The notes beneath the pieces were generated by a model. That model worked only from the letters and a program-made list of their open reading frames with translations, had not been told where the DNA came from and made no database searches. This document shows positions 47,234-55,938 of a stretch of 64,000 bases of DNA, piece by piece. The number at the start of each line of letters is the position of its first letter. Positions within the stretch are counted from its first letter, which is position 1. The position numbers and the translations under genes are program-made. Source of the stretch: Nitrospirota bacterium (lineage in GTDB: Bacteria > Nitrospirota > UBA9217); NCBI GenBank assembly GCA_023229435.1, contig JALNZF010000001.1:124001-188000 (forward strand), read 5' to 3'.

Positions 47234-47904
47234 AGCGATTCGTCTTGCTGGTCATACTGCAGGTATTTATTGCCGGATGCAGCACGGTCCCGTTTCAGAA
47301 AACAGGTCTGGTAGTGCTTGATTCCGAAGATCCCCGAGGCATGGTAGCGCGTTTTCAGAAGGGCATTCCGGCAAGTTTTCAATTGCTAACAAGCGTTGTT
47401 TTTGAGTATAATTCACGCAAATTTTCCGGCATCGGCACCGTGCAGATAAACAAGCTGGATGGAGTTTTCAGGGTCGCCGGGATGAATCCCATGGGCGTTA
47501 AACTGTTCGAGCTCTCCGGCGATCAGCGCAGCGTAACAAGCCATTATACGATCGCGGATTTCTCCCGATACGGCGATATCGCCACTGCGGTGGGCAGCGA
47601 CATCAGACGCATTTATTTTGATCTGGCCCCCGGTCCCGAAGCGACTGTCTGGAAGAGAAGATATAAACTGATCTTTCGTCAGCCTTTTGGCCCCGGTTTT
47701 CTGGAGTATGTATTCGCCGGAACGGGCGGGGACCTGATCGAGAAGAACTATTATGAAGAGGACGGAATAGTCTGGAACGTATCGTATTACGAATACCATG
47801 ACCAGGATGGAAAACGATGGCCGCAGGGCATTGTCCTTATTCACTACCAATACGGCTACCGGTTGACCATAAGGCAGAAGGAGTTTATTGTTGAGCACAA
47901 TTAA
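47230..47904 (+). CDS. DUF3261-like lipoprotein
   Basis: A 224-residue predicted lipoprotein. The signal sequence MKRFVLLVILQVFIAGCSTV has a lipobox with Cys 17. The mature part is beta-rich (SVVFEYNSRKFSGIGTVQIN, GMNPMGVKLFELSGD) like the DUF3261/LolB-like lipoproteins encoded beside MMPL and LolA-type genes in aryl polyene loci. It probably works at the outer membrane as acceptor for the product. The start at 47230 is fixed by the ATGA overlap with the MMPL gene; a GTG-type start upstream lies inside MMPL. It overlaps the downstream hotdog gene by 17 bases. Confidence 0.82.
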   Translation: MKRFVLLVILQVFIAGCSTVPFQKTGLVVLDSEDPRGMVARFQKGIPASFQLLTSVVFEYNSRKFSGIGTVQINKLDGVFRVAGMNPMGVKLFELSGDQRSVTSHYTIADFSRYGDIATAVGSDIRRIYFDLAPGPEATVWKRRYKLIFRQPFGPGFLEYVFAGTGGDLIEKNYYEEDGIVWNVSYYEYHDQDGKRWPQGIVLIHYQYGYRLTIRQKEFIVEHN

Positions 47905-48280
47905 GGCAGAGATCGAACGCTCCATGACCGGCCTCGCGAAGGAAGGAAAGAGGCTGACGTCCTGTTTTACGTTTCCGTCCGGGTTCATTGGTTTTCAAGG
48001 GCACTTTCCCCAGAAGATGGTCCTGCCGGGTGTGTGCCAGATCCAGTGCGCGCTCACGTTGCTCGAAAAAGGGAGTGGAAAGGCCGTGGTCCTGAAAGAG
48101 GTCGTGCTTGCCAAGTATTTTTCACCCGTGTTCCCCGCCGACGAGGTGACCTGTGTCATCATCGATATGGGGGACACCCGCGGCGAGATCGTCGTGAAAG
48201 CGGCCATCTCACGGGCGGGCGACAAGATCTCGGAAATGAAACTGCGCGTCTCCTATGACATCGGGGAGAACAAGAGGTAG
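47888..48280 (+). CDS. Hotdog-fold 3-hydroxyacyl-ACP dehydratase-like protein (FabZ/ApeI-type)
   Basis: A 130-residue single hotdog protein. The FabZ-like helix motif GFQGHFPQKMVLPGVCQIQ carries the catalytic His, and downstream strands (LAKYFSPVFPADEVTCVI) fit dehydratase folds. With the rSAM-fused hotdog it gives the cluster two dehydratase-like domains, as known aryl polyene loci have two (ApeI and ApeP). The start is TTG at 47888, where GAAGGAG lies about 6 bases upstream; the next codon is another TTG. It sits between the DUF3261 lipoprotein and thioesterase genes, with short gaps. Confidence 0.83.
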   Translation: MLSTIKAEIERSMTGLAKEGKRLTSCFTFPSGFIGFQGHFPQKMVLPGVCQIQCALTLLEKGSGKAVVLKEVVLAKYFSPVFPADEVTCVIIDMGDTRGEIVVKAAISRAGDKISEMKLRVSYDIGENKR

Positions 48281-48281
48281 C

Positions 48282-48767
48282 ATGAGGTCAAAGAACAGGA
48301 CAACCTATTTTGAGCGTGTCCCGGGAGTACCCGAGCCCATTGTCGTTGAGATCAAGCGGCGGGTCCGCTTCAATGAGGCCGATCCCATGGCGATCGCGTG
48401 GCATGGGAGGTACCCCCTTTATTTCGAAGAGGCGTCCGAGGAACTTGGCAGAAAATGCGGTCTGTCGTATGCGGACTATTTCGAAGCCGGACTGCGCGCG
48501 CCGGTCGTCGAATTCCACATTGATTACTATAAACCGCTGTTCCTCGATGAGGAATTCACGATCAAGGCATCGATGATCTGGCACGAAGGATCGCGGCTGA
48601 ATATCGAGTATCTTCTGTTCAAGCAGGACAAGAGCGTTGCCTCGAGCGCTTACATGGTGCATTTGTTCACCGACCATCAGACCGGAGAACCTTTCATGGT
48701 TTCGCCGGAATTACTTGACCGCTGCCGGAGGAGATGGAAGGCAGGGGAGTTCCATCGCACGCTATGA
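48282..48767 (+). CDS. Acyl-CoA/ACP thioesterase, 4HBT type
   Basis: A 161-residue hotdog thioesterase. The 4-hydroxybenzoyl-CoA thioesterase pattern is clear: VRFNEADPMAIAWHGRYPLYFEEA with catalytic-type Asp, then VEFHIDYYKPLFLDEEFTI. It may release or edit the acyl chain, matching the single thioesterase of aryl polyene loci (ApeK-type). The ATG at 48282 follows the dehydratase stop after one base. It overlaps the next KS by ATGA. The substrate is inferred from context. Confidence 0.87.
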   Translation: MRSKNRTTYFERVPGVPEPIVVEIKRRVRFNEADPMAIAWHGRYPLYFEEASEELGRKCGLSYADYFEAGLRAPVVEFHIDYYKPLFLDEEFTIKASMIWHEGSRLNIEYLLFKQDKSVASSAYMVHLFTDHQTGEPFMVSPELLDRCRRRWKAGEFHRTL

Positions 48768-49882
48768 AACCGGTCATCGTATCGGCGGATATGCTGACAC
48801 CCTATGGCAGGGGAACAGACGCATGCTGGAAGGGTCTGCTTTCGGGGCAAAGCGCCCTATCGCGGGTCAGTCGTTTCAAAACCGCGGCGTTCCACTCTGA
48901 CTATGCGGGTATCATCAGCGGTCTGCGGTACCACGAACGGGAATCACTGGTCATGCAGATGTTGCGGACCCTGTTTGCAGGAACAGCCGTCCCCGAAGAC
49001 GCGAAACTTATGCTGGCAACGACCAAAGGGGAGATTGACCTGCTCGAACAGAGCATGCTTGAGAACAAGGGCGATGTTGAGGAAGCAATTGTCAGCAGGC
49101 TCATCAGCAAGGTGGCCGAACTGACCTCCGCCAAGGGCGGCGGGCTGGTGCTTTCGGCTGCCTGCACGTCATCAGCCGCGGCGGCTGCGCAGGCAGCTGC
49201 CATGGTCAGGAACGGACACGCTGACTGCGTGCTCGTGGTTGCCTGCGACAGCGTGACTGAATTTATTGTTTCCGGTTTTTCCTCGCTCATGGCGCTGGAC
49301 AAACAGCCTGCACGGCCCTTTGACAGGAACCGGGCAGGCCTGAACGTGGGCGAGGCCGCGGCCTATGCGCTTATTATGAGCGAAGAACGCGCGGTCCGCG
49401 AGGGCCGTCCTGTTCTCGGGACGATAGCAGGCTGGGGTCTGAGCGATGACGCGAACCACATGACCGGCCCGTCTCGCGAGAGCGAAGGCCTTGTCCTGGC
49501 CATCAGGAAGGCGTTTGTGTCCGCCGGCATCCGTCCTGCTGATGTGGGGCTTATCGCCGCGCACGGCACCGGGACCGTGTACAACGACCAGATGGAGATG
49601 CGTGCTTTTCGCGCTGTATTCACGGATGGTCCCCGTCCGGTGTATTCCATCAAAGGCGGCATTGGACACACGATGGGAGCGGCGGGGCTCGTGGAGATGC
49701 TCATCGCGCAACGCGCGCTCCGGGAAGGGATTGTCCCGCCCACGGTGAACCTGATCGAGGTTGATGACGATGCGCGGGGATGGGCTTCTGACCGACCGCA
49801 GCCGGTACGCAGCCGGTCTCTGGCCCTGATGACGAACGCGGGTTTCAGCGGGATCAACACGGCCTTGGTGCTGGATTTATGA
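48764..49882 (+). CDS. Beta-ketoacyl-ACP synthase, second catalytic KS
   Basis: A 372-residue condensing enzyme, a little short for FabF. The active site is seen: C134 (LSAACTSSAAAAAQ), H267 (AAHGTGTVYND) and H302 (GGIGHTMGAAG). The start ATG overlaps the thioesterase stop. A short KS-like partner without the Cys lies 184 bases downstream at 50067. This arrangement resembles the ApeO/ApeC heterodimer of aryl polyene synthesis, in which a full KS pairs with a small chain-length factor-like protein. The N-terminal half is more divergent than that of the 38556 KS. Confidence 0.9.
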   Translation: MKPVIVSADMLTPYGRGTDACWKGLLSGQSALSRVSRFKTAAFHSDYAGIISGLRYHERESLVMQMLRTLFAGTAVPEDAKLMLATTKGEIDLLEQSMLENKGDVEEAIVSRLISKVAELTSAKGGGLVLSAACTSSAAAAAQAAAMVRNGHADCVLVVACDSVTEFIVSGFSSLMALDKQPARPFDRNRAGLNVGEAAAYALIMSEERAVREGRPVLGTIAGWGLSDDANHMTGPSRESEGLVLAIRKAFVSAGIRPADVGLIAAHGTGTVYNDQMEMRAFRAVFTDGPRPVYSIKGGIGHTMGAAGLVEMLIAQRALREGIVPPTVNLIEVDDDARGWASDRPQPVRSRSLALMTNAGFSGINTALVLDL

Positions 49883-49919
49883 CGGATGAATAGCATTTTA
49901 TCAAAAGGGGAAGAATATA

Positions 49920-50027
49920 TCTCGCGGAGGCGCGGAGTTCGCAGAGAAAAGCTTAAAAATATTCTGGTTTAAAGCCAAGACTTAACGGTGTTGTTTTAAC
50001 TCTGCGTGCTCCGCGTACTCTGCGAGA
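49920..50027. repeat. Hairpin element, CTCGCAGAGG family, copy 2
   Basis: TCTCGCGGAGGCGCGGAG and CTCTGCGTGCTCCGCGTACT-like right arm form a long imperfect hairpin, about 85% alike to 6338-6446, including the AAAGC(T)TnAAAA and CTGGTTTAAA loop parts. It is followed by the shared GGTTCTGGTTTATCCAGG tail, which ends at the start codon of the KS-like gene. Confidence 0.75.
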
Positions 50028-50066
50028 GACGACCTTTTGGTTCTGGTTTATCCAGGTTAGGAAACA

Positions 50067-50738
50067 ATGTCAATTTCCGTCAACGGCATAGGATGGCTCA
50101 CCAAAGAAGGCTATGGTTGTATCAGGAGCGAACTCAAGCATGTGTATGAGGCCGGCGAAGGCGCTCTCACCCTGCCGAAGAGGGACATTTTTTCTCATCC
50201 CTTTAAAAACTTCGGCCGGCTCGACACCATATCAAAAATGACTGTTTTTGGCGTGAGTCTCGCCCTTCAGGACGCGGGCATCGAATACTCGCCGACAGGG
50301 AAACAGGACATCGGGATCGTCGGAACAAATGCAGAGGGTTCACTCCGGTCCGATATCGGGTACTTCCGGGATTATCTTGAGAGCGGGCGTACGCTGTCGC
50401 GGGGGAACCTGTTCATTTACACGCTGCCGTCGAGCCCGATCGGTGAAGCAGCCATTCATTTCGGATTTCTGGGGCCGGTTCTGTATGCGGCCGGAGAGAG
50501 CAACGCACTGTCAGCCGTGCTCGACGTGGCGACCGAGATGGTCCTTGCCGACGAAGCGCCGGTGATGCTTGCGGGGAAGGCGGAAGCCGATGAGGCACTG
50601 TTCTTCGTCCTGCGTCGGGAACGCGATCAGGGCGGTTCGGTCCTCTGTGATGTGGCTGAGGCCCGGGCTCTTGCAGAAACGGGCTCCGATGTAGCAGGAT
50701 TGGTAAGAAAATTCATAACTTTTCAGCAAAATACGTAA
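50067..50738 (+). CDS. Short ketosynthase-like protein lacking the active Cys (chain-length factor-like)
   Basis: A 223-residue protein aligning with the N-terminal half of KS enzymes (FGRLDTISKMTVFGVSLALQ, GIVGTNAEGS, the AGESNALSAVLDVA active-site helix). The position of the catalytic Cys is Ser 145 by length-matched alignment from GP to AGKAE, and the downstream His motifs are missing. The form resembles ApeC, the small partner of ApeO in aryl polyene synthesis; it would shape the KS pocket rather than condense. The stop codon (TAA at 50736-50738) lies within the terminal repeat of an inverted-repeat element, so the original C-terminus may have been trimmed. It starts after a repeat tail; no ribosome site is clear. 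Confidence 0.75.
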   Translation: MSISVNGIGWLTKEGYGCIRSELKHVYEAGEGALTLPKRDIFSHPFKNFGRLDTISKMTVFGVSLALQDAGIEYSPTGKQDIGIVGTNAEGSLRSDIGYFRDYLESGRTLSRGNLFIYTLPSSPIGEAAIHFGFLGPVLYAAGESNALSAVLDVATEMVLADEAPVMLAGKAEADEALFFVLRRERDQGGSVLCDVAEARALAETGSDVAGLVRKFITFQQNT

Positions 50739-50877
50739 CTGCTCAGGTCAAAATATTATCCGCAGATTACACAGATTTCATCACGCCCAGGCGTGACGCT
50801 CATCTGCGAAATCTGCGGATAAAAGGGTTTTTCTCTAATGTAACACCCTTCTGGATTCAGATGTGCTGAGTTGTTAC
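50735..50877. repeat. Inverted-repeat element with GTAACTnCTCAG ends, copy A
   Basis: Ends are GTAACTGCTCAG (50735) and CTGAGTTGTTAC (to 50877). The interior is the reverse complement of the element at 62733-62899 (CTATCCGCAGATTTCGCAGA, GGTGTTACG-type motifs). It covers the stop codon of the upstream gene. Confidence 0.85.
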
Positions 50878-50913
50878 GAAAAATCATACGAATGACGGAA
50901 AGAAAGGCATAGT

Positions 50914-52185
50914 GTGAAGATCAGACTCATTTATCCAAAGTGGCCCAAGCTGGAACGGCAGACGGAGTTCCATCTGCCGCCGCACGGCCCGATCTGTTTT
51001 GCGGCCACCGTGCCCGGCGACGATGAGCTTGCGTTCACTGATGAACATGTGGAGGCGATCAATTTTGACGAGAAGACGGACCTGGTCGCCATCTCGTGCA
51101 TGCTCACGTGCCAGATCAAGCGGGGGTGGGAGATCGCCGACCGGTTCCGCGCGAGGGGGATCCCGGTCATCTTCGGCGGCATCGGCGCCATGCTGCATGC
51201 CGAAGAAACCAGGATGCATGCCGATTCCGTGTTCCTCGGCGAGGCCGAGGGCCGTTTTGGACAAGTGCTGCAAGACCTGAAGAACAACAGCCTCAAGAAG
51301 GTGTATGACTATCAATGGAACTTTCCCGACATGAGCGTGGTCGGGCCGGCGAGGCGGAATATCCTCAACCGGGAGCGATACAACTATCGTGGCGTGCAGA
51401 TGGTTGATCTCATTCATGCCTCGCGAGGCTGCCGGTTCAACTGTTTCTGCTGCTGTACCCCGTTCCTGGGCGGACGGAAGTTCCGGCCCCGTCCCATCGA
51501 TGACGTTGTTCGCGAGGTCGCGGCCATTGATAACAACCGTCTGTTCTTCGTGGACAACTCCCTGGCCCAGAACGATCAGTGGGAGAAGGACCTGTTCAAG
51601 GCGTTGATCCCGCTCAAAAAGAAATGGGTCTCTCATCCCATCAAGGACGACGACGAGATCCTGGACCTTGCGGCCGAGGCCGGTTGCTGGTATGTGTACC
51701 AGGCCATCTTCGACACGTCGGACTACATCCGGAAGCGCGTAAAGCGGCTGCAGGAGCGCGGCATCGGCGTCGAGGGTACGATCATCCTCGGAATGGATGA
51801 ACAGGATGAGGATTATGTCAAGCGGCTTGTCGATTTTCTGCTCGAGATCAAGCTGGACCTGGCCGAGTTCACGATCCTGACGCCGTTCCCGAATACACCG
51901 GTCCGTGATGCGCTCGCGAAGGAGGGCAGGATCCTGACGAACGACTGGAACCAATACACAGGCGGGCAGGTGGTGTATCAACCGGCACTGATGACGCCGA
52001 CAAAGCTGCAGGACCTGTATTATTACGCCTGGGACACGTTCTACGAGGAAAGCAGTCAGAACCTCAAGATGGCCAAGCTCTTTCTCAAGGTCATTGAAAA
52101 GGAGAAGGCGGACGGAACGTACCGGGGGGCAAGTCTCCGGCGCAGGAAATGGCAGCAGGAAGAGATCGCGGAGACGGCCCGATGA
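50914..52185 (+). CDS. Cobalamin-binding radical SAM enzyme (B12-rSAM), first of two
   Basis: A 423-residue B12-dependent radical SAM protein. An N-terminal cobalamin-binding-like region (residues about 1-130, VIFGGIGAMLHAE, FLGEAEG) is followed by the radical SAM core: SRGCRFNCFCC with CxxxCxxC, then LFFVDNSLAQNDQW and TIILGMDEQDED. It resembles the 'lipid biosynthesis B12-binding/radical SAM' group linked to unusual lipids. Such enzymes often methylate or form C-C bonds at unactivated carbons. Start is GTG at 50914. It overlaps the next rSAM gene by ATGA, so the two are co-translated and may act in sequence. Confidence 0.85.
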   Translation: MKIRLIYPKWPKLERQTEFHLPPHGPICFAATVPGDDELAFTDEHVEAINFDEKTDLVAISCMLTCQIKRGWEIADRFRARGIPVIFGGIGAMLHAEETRMHADSVFLGEAEGRFGQVLQDLKNNSLKKVYDYQWNFPDMSVVGPARRNILNRERYNYRGVQMVDLIHASRGCRFNCFCCCTPFLGGRKFRPRPIDDVVREVAAIDNNRLFFVDNSLAQNDQWEKDLFKALIPLKKKWVSHPIKDDDEILDLAAEAGCWYVYQAIFDTSDYIRKRVKRLQERGIGVEGTIILGMDEQDEDYVKRLVDFLLEIKLDLAEFTILTPFPNTPVRDALAKEGRILTNDWNQYTGGQVVYQPALMTPTKLQDLYYYAWDTFYEESSQNLKMAKLFLKVIEKEKADGTYRGASLRRRKWQQEEIAETAR

Positions 52186-53552
52186 AGATACTGCTGATCT
52201 CGGCCAATGTGACCCTGTCGCCCTACCCGCTCTATCCCCTGGGGGTGAGCATTATAGCGGCCGTGCTCACGAAGGCGGGTCATACGGTTCACCAGGCTGA
52301 CTTCCTGCAGCAGAACAACTCGCTTGAGGCGATCGGCCGGGAGGTACGGGAGTTCGGACCCGACCTGGTCGGGATATCGGTGCGCAATATCGACAACGTG
52401 AATCTCATGCACGAGCAGTATTACATCCAGAACGTAAAGGACCTCGTGACCACGGTCCGGGGGGCCTCGAACGCGAAGGTGCTTCTGGGAGGAGCGGGGT
52501 TCTCTCTTATCCCTGAACTGATCCTCAAAGAGACCGGCGCTGATTACGGCATTATCGGTGAAGGCGAGGTCCTGGCGGTTGAGTTTGCCGACAACGCGGC
52601 GAAAGGGATCTACCCGAAGGAGCGCCTCATCGGTTCAGCGACCAGGCTCCCGGGCGCGCAGATCAGTTCTGCCCTCTACGATGAGCGGCTGCTCGAATTT
52701 TATCTCCACAGCGGCAATATCGCTTCGATCCAGACAAAGCGGGGCTGTACCTATAAATGCGTGTACTGCACGTATCCCCTGCTCGAGGGCGCGGTGCTTC
52801 GCAGGAGGGAACCGCGGGCGGTGGTCGACGACATCGAACTCCTGCGCGACACGTTCAAGACCAAATATGTTTTCTTTGTCGATTCCGTGTTCAATGATGA
52901 TGAGGGCGCGTATCTCGAGGTGCTCGTTGAAATGGAGAGGCGGAACATCAACATCCCCTGGACCGCATTCATCAAGCCCGGGGGCCTGACCGACGAGATC
53001 GTCGCACGCATGAAGAAAACCGGGTTCGCCGCGGCCGAGATCGGCACTGACGCGGCCTGCGATACCACGCTCAGGAAGATGGGCAAGAGCTTTACCTTTG
53101 ATGACGTCATTGCGTGCAATGAACTTTTCGAGCGCCATGAGATCGCCGCGTCGCATTTCTTCATGTTCGGCGGACCGGGGGAGACCGAGGAGACGGTACA
53201 GGAAGGGATCAGGAACATCCTGGCCCTGAAAAAATGCGTGGCCTTCATCTTCATGGGCATACGCATCCTGCCTAATACCCCGCTGGCACGTCTGGCGATC
53301 AAGGAAAAGCTCATCGCGCCGGATGAGGGGCTGTTAAAGCCCGTCTACTACCTGTCTCCGGCCGTGGATAAAGAATGGCTCGAGCAAACATTGACCAGGG
53401 CCTTTGCCGACGTGCGTCATTGCGTGTTTCCGCCCGATAAAATGGACAACAGCCTCCAGGTCCTCCATAAGCTCGGATACACGGGCCCGATGTGGGACCT
53501 GCTGCTTCCCGGGAAGAAACCCAGAGAGAGGATACGGCATGCCGCAAAGTAG
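52182..53552 (+). CDS. Cobalamin-binding radical SAM enzyme, second
   Basis: A 456-residue B12-rSAM protein starting MKILLISANVTLSPYPLYPL, the usual opening of the group. The B12-binding-like domain holds LVGISVRNIDNVNLM and LLGGAGFSL. The radical SAM motif is RGCTYKCVYCTYP; the later HFFMFGGPGETEETV is typical. Start ATG at 52182 overlaps the stop of the previous rSAM gene. It ends by overlapping the GT2 gene by 14 bases. Only 30-odd percent resemblance to its neighbour is evident by eye, so it is not a simple duplicate. A role in remodelling the acyl chain or head group is inferred. Confidence 0.85.
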   Translation: MKILLISANVTLSPYPLYPLGVSIIAAVLTKAGHTVHQADFLQQNNSLEAIGREVREFGPDLVGISVRNIDNVNLMHEQYYIQNVKDLVTTVRGASNAKVLLGGAGFSLIPELILKETGADYGIIGEGEVLAVEFADNAAKGIYPKERLIGSATRLPGAQISSALYDERLLEFYLHSGNIASIQTKRGCTYKCVYCTYPLLEGAVLRRREPRAVVDDIELLRDTFKTKYVFFVDSVFNDDEGAYLEVLVEMERRNINIPWTAFIKPGGLTDEIVARMKKTGFAAAEIGTDAACDTTLRKMGKSFTFDDVIACNELFERHEIAASHFFMFGGPGETEETVQEGIRNILALKKCVAFIFMGIRILPNTPLARLAIKEKLIAPDEGLLKPVYYLSPAVDKEWLEQTLTRAFADVRHCVFPPDKMDNSLQVLHKLGYTGPMWDLLLPGKKPRERIRHAAK

Positions 53553-54738
53553 CTTACTACCGCGTGACCGCATCTGGTGCGCAGTGCCGGTCTATAATAA
53601 CCGGGAAACGGTCAGGAAGGTAGCAAAGGAATGCCGCGCCATCCTGCAGCACGTCGTGGTCATCGATGACGGCAGTACGGACGTTGATGTGGCGGGGCTT
53701 CTTGCCGGTCTCGACGTGGTTGTTTTGAAACACGGGAAGAATCTCGGCAAAGGTCAGGCGATCCTTACCGCATCACGCTATGTTGAGGACCACGGCGGTC
53801 TGTACCTCATCACGATCGATGCCGATGGTCAGCATGTTCCGAGGGATATCGAGAGATTAATCCCGCTCATCAAGGAGGACGAACCAGGTCTTATCATCGG
53901 CTGCAGGGATTTTAATACAGAGAACGTCCCTGCATCGAGCCGTTTCGGCAGAGCGTTCGCGAATTTCTGGCTCAAGGTCGAGACCGGTCTGACCGTGGAC
54001 GATTGCCAGAGCGGTTTCCGAGCCTATCCTGTTCAGTATCTTAATCAACTGCGCTTCAAGGGAAAGCGCTACGATTTTGAAGCTGAGGCGCTTGCCAGGT
54101 CGGCCTGGGCAGGGCTCAAACTTAAACCGGTCCCGGTCAGCGTGATTTATCCAAAGCCCGGGGATCGTGTTTCGAGTTTCAAGCCTTTTCTCGACAACCT
54201 GCGCCTCACGGGCATACATTCCATGCTTGTGGGCAGGCGTCTCCTTCCCTTGCCGCACAAGAAGCTGGTAAGGGATCTCAATGCATTCGATCTCTCGCTC
54301 TGGCGTCATCCGGGAAAGGTTCTCAAAATGCTCCTGCTTGAGAACGCGACACCGGTCGGCCTGGCGATGTCAGGGGCGATCGGCATGTTTCTTGCCGTTC
54401 TTCCGCTCCTGTTCGTGCATACGCTCGTGATCCTCTATGTTTCAATGCGACTCAACCTGAACAAGGTCGTGTCTCTCAACATACAGCACCTGGCCATGCC
54501 GCCTTTCATTCCTGCATTGTGCATCGAGACGGGATATTATCTTCGGCACGGTCAGTGGCTCACCGAGCTCTCGTTCAGGACGGTGTTTGAACAGTTCTCA
54601 TCACGTTTGTACGAGTGGTTTCTCGGAGCTCTGATCATTGCTCCTCTGAGCGCTGTCATTATCGGAGGCGTTATTTTTATCGCCGCGACAGTGATCAAAC
54701 GGGTAAGGTGCGCGAATGTCGCAAAAGAAGGATATTGA
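53539..54738 (+). CDS. GT2 glycosyltransferase fused to DUF2062 membrane domain
   Basis: A 399-residue protein. The N-terminal 230 residues are a family 2 glycosyltransferase (VVIDDGSTDVDVAGLL, ITIDADGQHVPRDIERLI, the DCQSGFRAYP helix), as in enzymes using nucleotide- or dolichol/undecaprenol-type donors. The C-terminal 160 residues hold DUF2062 with membrane helices (MSGAIGMFLAVLPLLFVHTL, ALIIAPLSAVIIGGVIFIAA). GT2-DUF2062 fusions occur in aryl polyene-like loci. The ATG at 53539 is chosen because the DUF and GT2 folds start soon after; longer frames read out of the rSAM gene. It overlaps the LpxL-type gene by 23 bases. Confidence 0.86.
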   Translation: MPQSSLLPRDRIWCAVPVYNNRETVRKVAKECRAILQHVVVIDDGSTDVDVAGLLAGLDVVVLKHGKNLGKGQAILTASRYVEDHGGLYLITIDADGQHVPRDIERLIPLIKEDEPGLIIGCRDFNTENVPASSRFGRAFANFWLKVETGLTVDDCQSGFRAYPVQYLNQLRFKGKRYDFEAEALARSAWAGLKLKPVPVSVIYPKPGDRVSSFKPFLDNLRLTGIHSMLVGRRLLPLPHKKLVRDLNAFDLSLWRHPGKVLKMLLLENATPVGLAMSGAIGMFLAVLPLLFVHTLVILYVSMRLNLNKVVSLNIQHLAMPPFIPALCIETGYYLRHGQWLTELSFRTVFEQFSSRLYEWFLGALIIAPLSAVIIGGVIFIAATVIKRVRCANVAKEGY

Positions 54739-55618
54739 GCGGAAGCGGGGCAACCGGCTGGGCTTCTGGTTTTTCCGGACAGCAGTGCGTATCTTCGGCC
54801 TCAGGGGGACCTACGGACTGCTCACCATCGTCTGTCTCTACTATCTGGCTTTTGATCATGCGGCAGTTGCCGCGACCAAGGCCTATGTCAGGAGGCGCTT
54901 CCCGGACCACGGCGTGCTCCGGCAGCTGTTTGATGTATACTTGCTGTTCGTGAGCCAGGGGAAAAGCCTCATCGACCGTTTCTCCGTGGCCGCCGGCGCA
55001 CAGGAGATCAGTCTCGAGATCGTCGGATATGAGAAGATCAAAGCGCTCCTGGCAGACGGACAGAAGGGTCTCATTTTGCTGACCGCTCATGTGGGCAACT
55101 GGCAGGTGGCGATGACGGCGCTCAGGGGACTTGGACGGACGGTCTACCTGATGATGCGCCCCGAGGACAATGTCGCGGTGAAAGAGGCGCTGAACATCGA
55201 CAGCGAAAAGGAAACCGTCAGGATCATTTATACCGACGGCGCCATGGGCGGCGTGATAGAAGCCCTGAAGGCCATCAACCGGGGAGACATTGTTTCGATC
55301 ATGGGAGACCGCACCTACGGATACGGTTCGGTAGAGGCATCGCTGCTCGGCGGGAACGTTCGGTTCCCGTACGGCGCGTTCAGTCTCGCATCCGCAGCGC
55401 AATGTCCCGTGGCAGTGCTGCTGTCGGCGAAGGTCGGAGCAACAAAACACGTTACCGATGTCTCGCACGTGATCGATCCTCCCGCGGGAAAGCGGGGAAA
55501 CAAGGACGCGGAGATTCATGCCTGTGTTCAGGAGTTCGCCCGCGTCCTGGAAGAGTATTCAGTTCGTTACCCCTATCAGTGGTTCGTGTTTCGCGACATG
55601 TGGAAGGGGAATATTTAA
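54716..55618 (+). CDS. LpxL/HtrB-type lysophospholipid acyltransferase
   Basis: A 300-residue membrane-associated acyltransferase. Family motifs are AHVGNW (HX4D/E-like catalytic His region), DGAMGGVIEALKAINRGDIV and SIMGDRTYG. A hydrophobic stretch lies near residues 30-50. LpxL relatives add acyl chains to lipid A precursors, and aryl polyene loci hold one (ApeD-type) that may attach the polyene to a lipid. It starts inside the GT2 gene, so translation is coupled. It ends before a repeat-filled gap of 320 bases. Confidence 0.86.
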   Translation: MSQKKDIERKRGNRLGFWFFRTAVRIFGLRGTYGLLTIVCLYYLAFDHAAVAATKAYVRRRFPDHGVLRQLFDVYLLFVSQGKSLIDRFSVAAGAQEISLEIVGYEKIKALLADGQKGLILLTAHVGNWQVAMTALRGLGRTVYLMMRPEDNVAVKEALNIDSEKETVRIIYTDGAMGGVIEALKAINRGDIVSIMGDRTYGYGSVEASLLGGNVRFPYGAFSLASAAQCPVAVLLSAKVGATKHVTDVSHVIDPPAGKRGNKDAEIHACVQEFARVLEEYSVRYPYQWFVFRDMWKGNI

Positions 55619-55639
55619 CGAGGCAATGCATCAGTTTGA

Positions 55640-55744
55640 TGAAACAAGAATTCAGAATGAAAAGTGGTCTCACACGAAGGCACACCCTGCACTCGCGTTA
55701 CCACTCGTAACCGCTGGGTGCAGGCGAAGACACGAAAAAAACAA
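55640..55744. other. Repeat-rich spacer before the second ACP, left part
   Basis: The 320-base gap 55619-55938 begins with CACACGAAGGCAC and GAAGACACGAAAAAAAC pieces related to the 39818 hairpin. A GC hairpin (CACCCTGCACTCGCGTTACC pairing with GGGTGCAGG) also lies here. No gene is seen. Confidence 0.45.
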
Positions 55745-55904
55745 GTAACTATTCAGGTTGGCCGCAAAAGAACGCAAAGATCTCAAAGAAAAGCTGACAT
55801 CATGAAGTTCGGTTTTTAAATCTCTCTGCGTTCCTGGAGCCTGCCCTCGAAATGTCTTATCGGGGGTTCTTTCGCGGCTAACAGATTTTGATCTGAGTAG
55901 ATAC
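55745..55904. repeat. Inverted-repeat element with GTAACTATTCAG ends, copy D2
   Basis: Ends are GTAACTATTCAG (55745) and CTGAGTAGATAC (to 55904). The interior GGCCGCAAAAGAACGCAAAG and TTCGCGGCTAACAGATTTTG matches D1 at 33444-33614. It lies 34 bases before the ACP start codon. Confidence 0.8.
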
Positions 55905-55938
55905 AAAAATAAAAAACAATATTACGTGCAAGGAGAAC

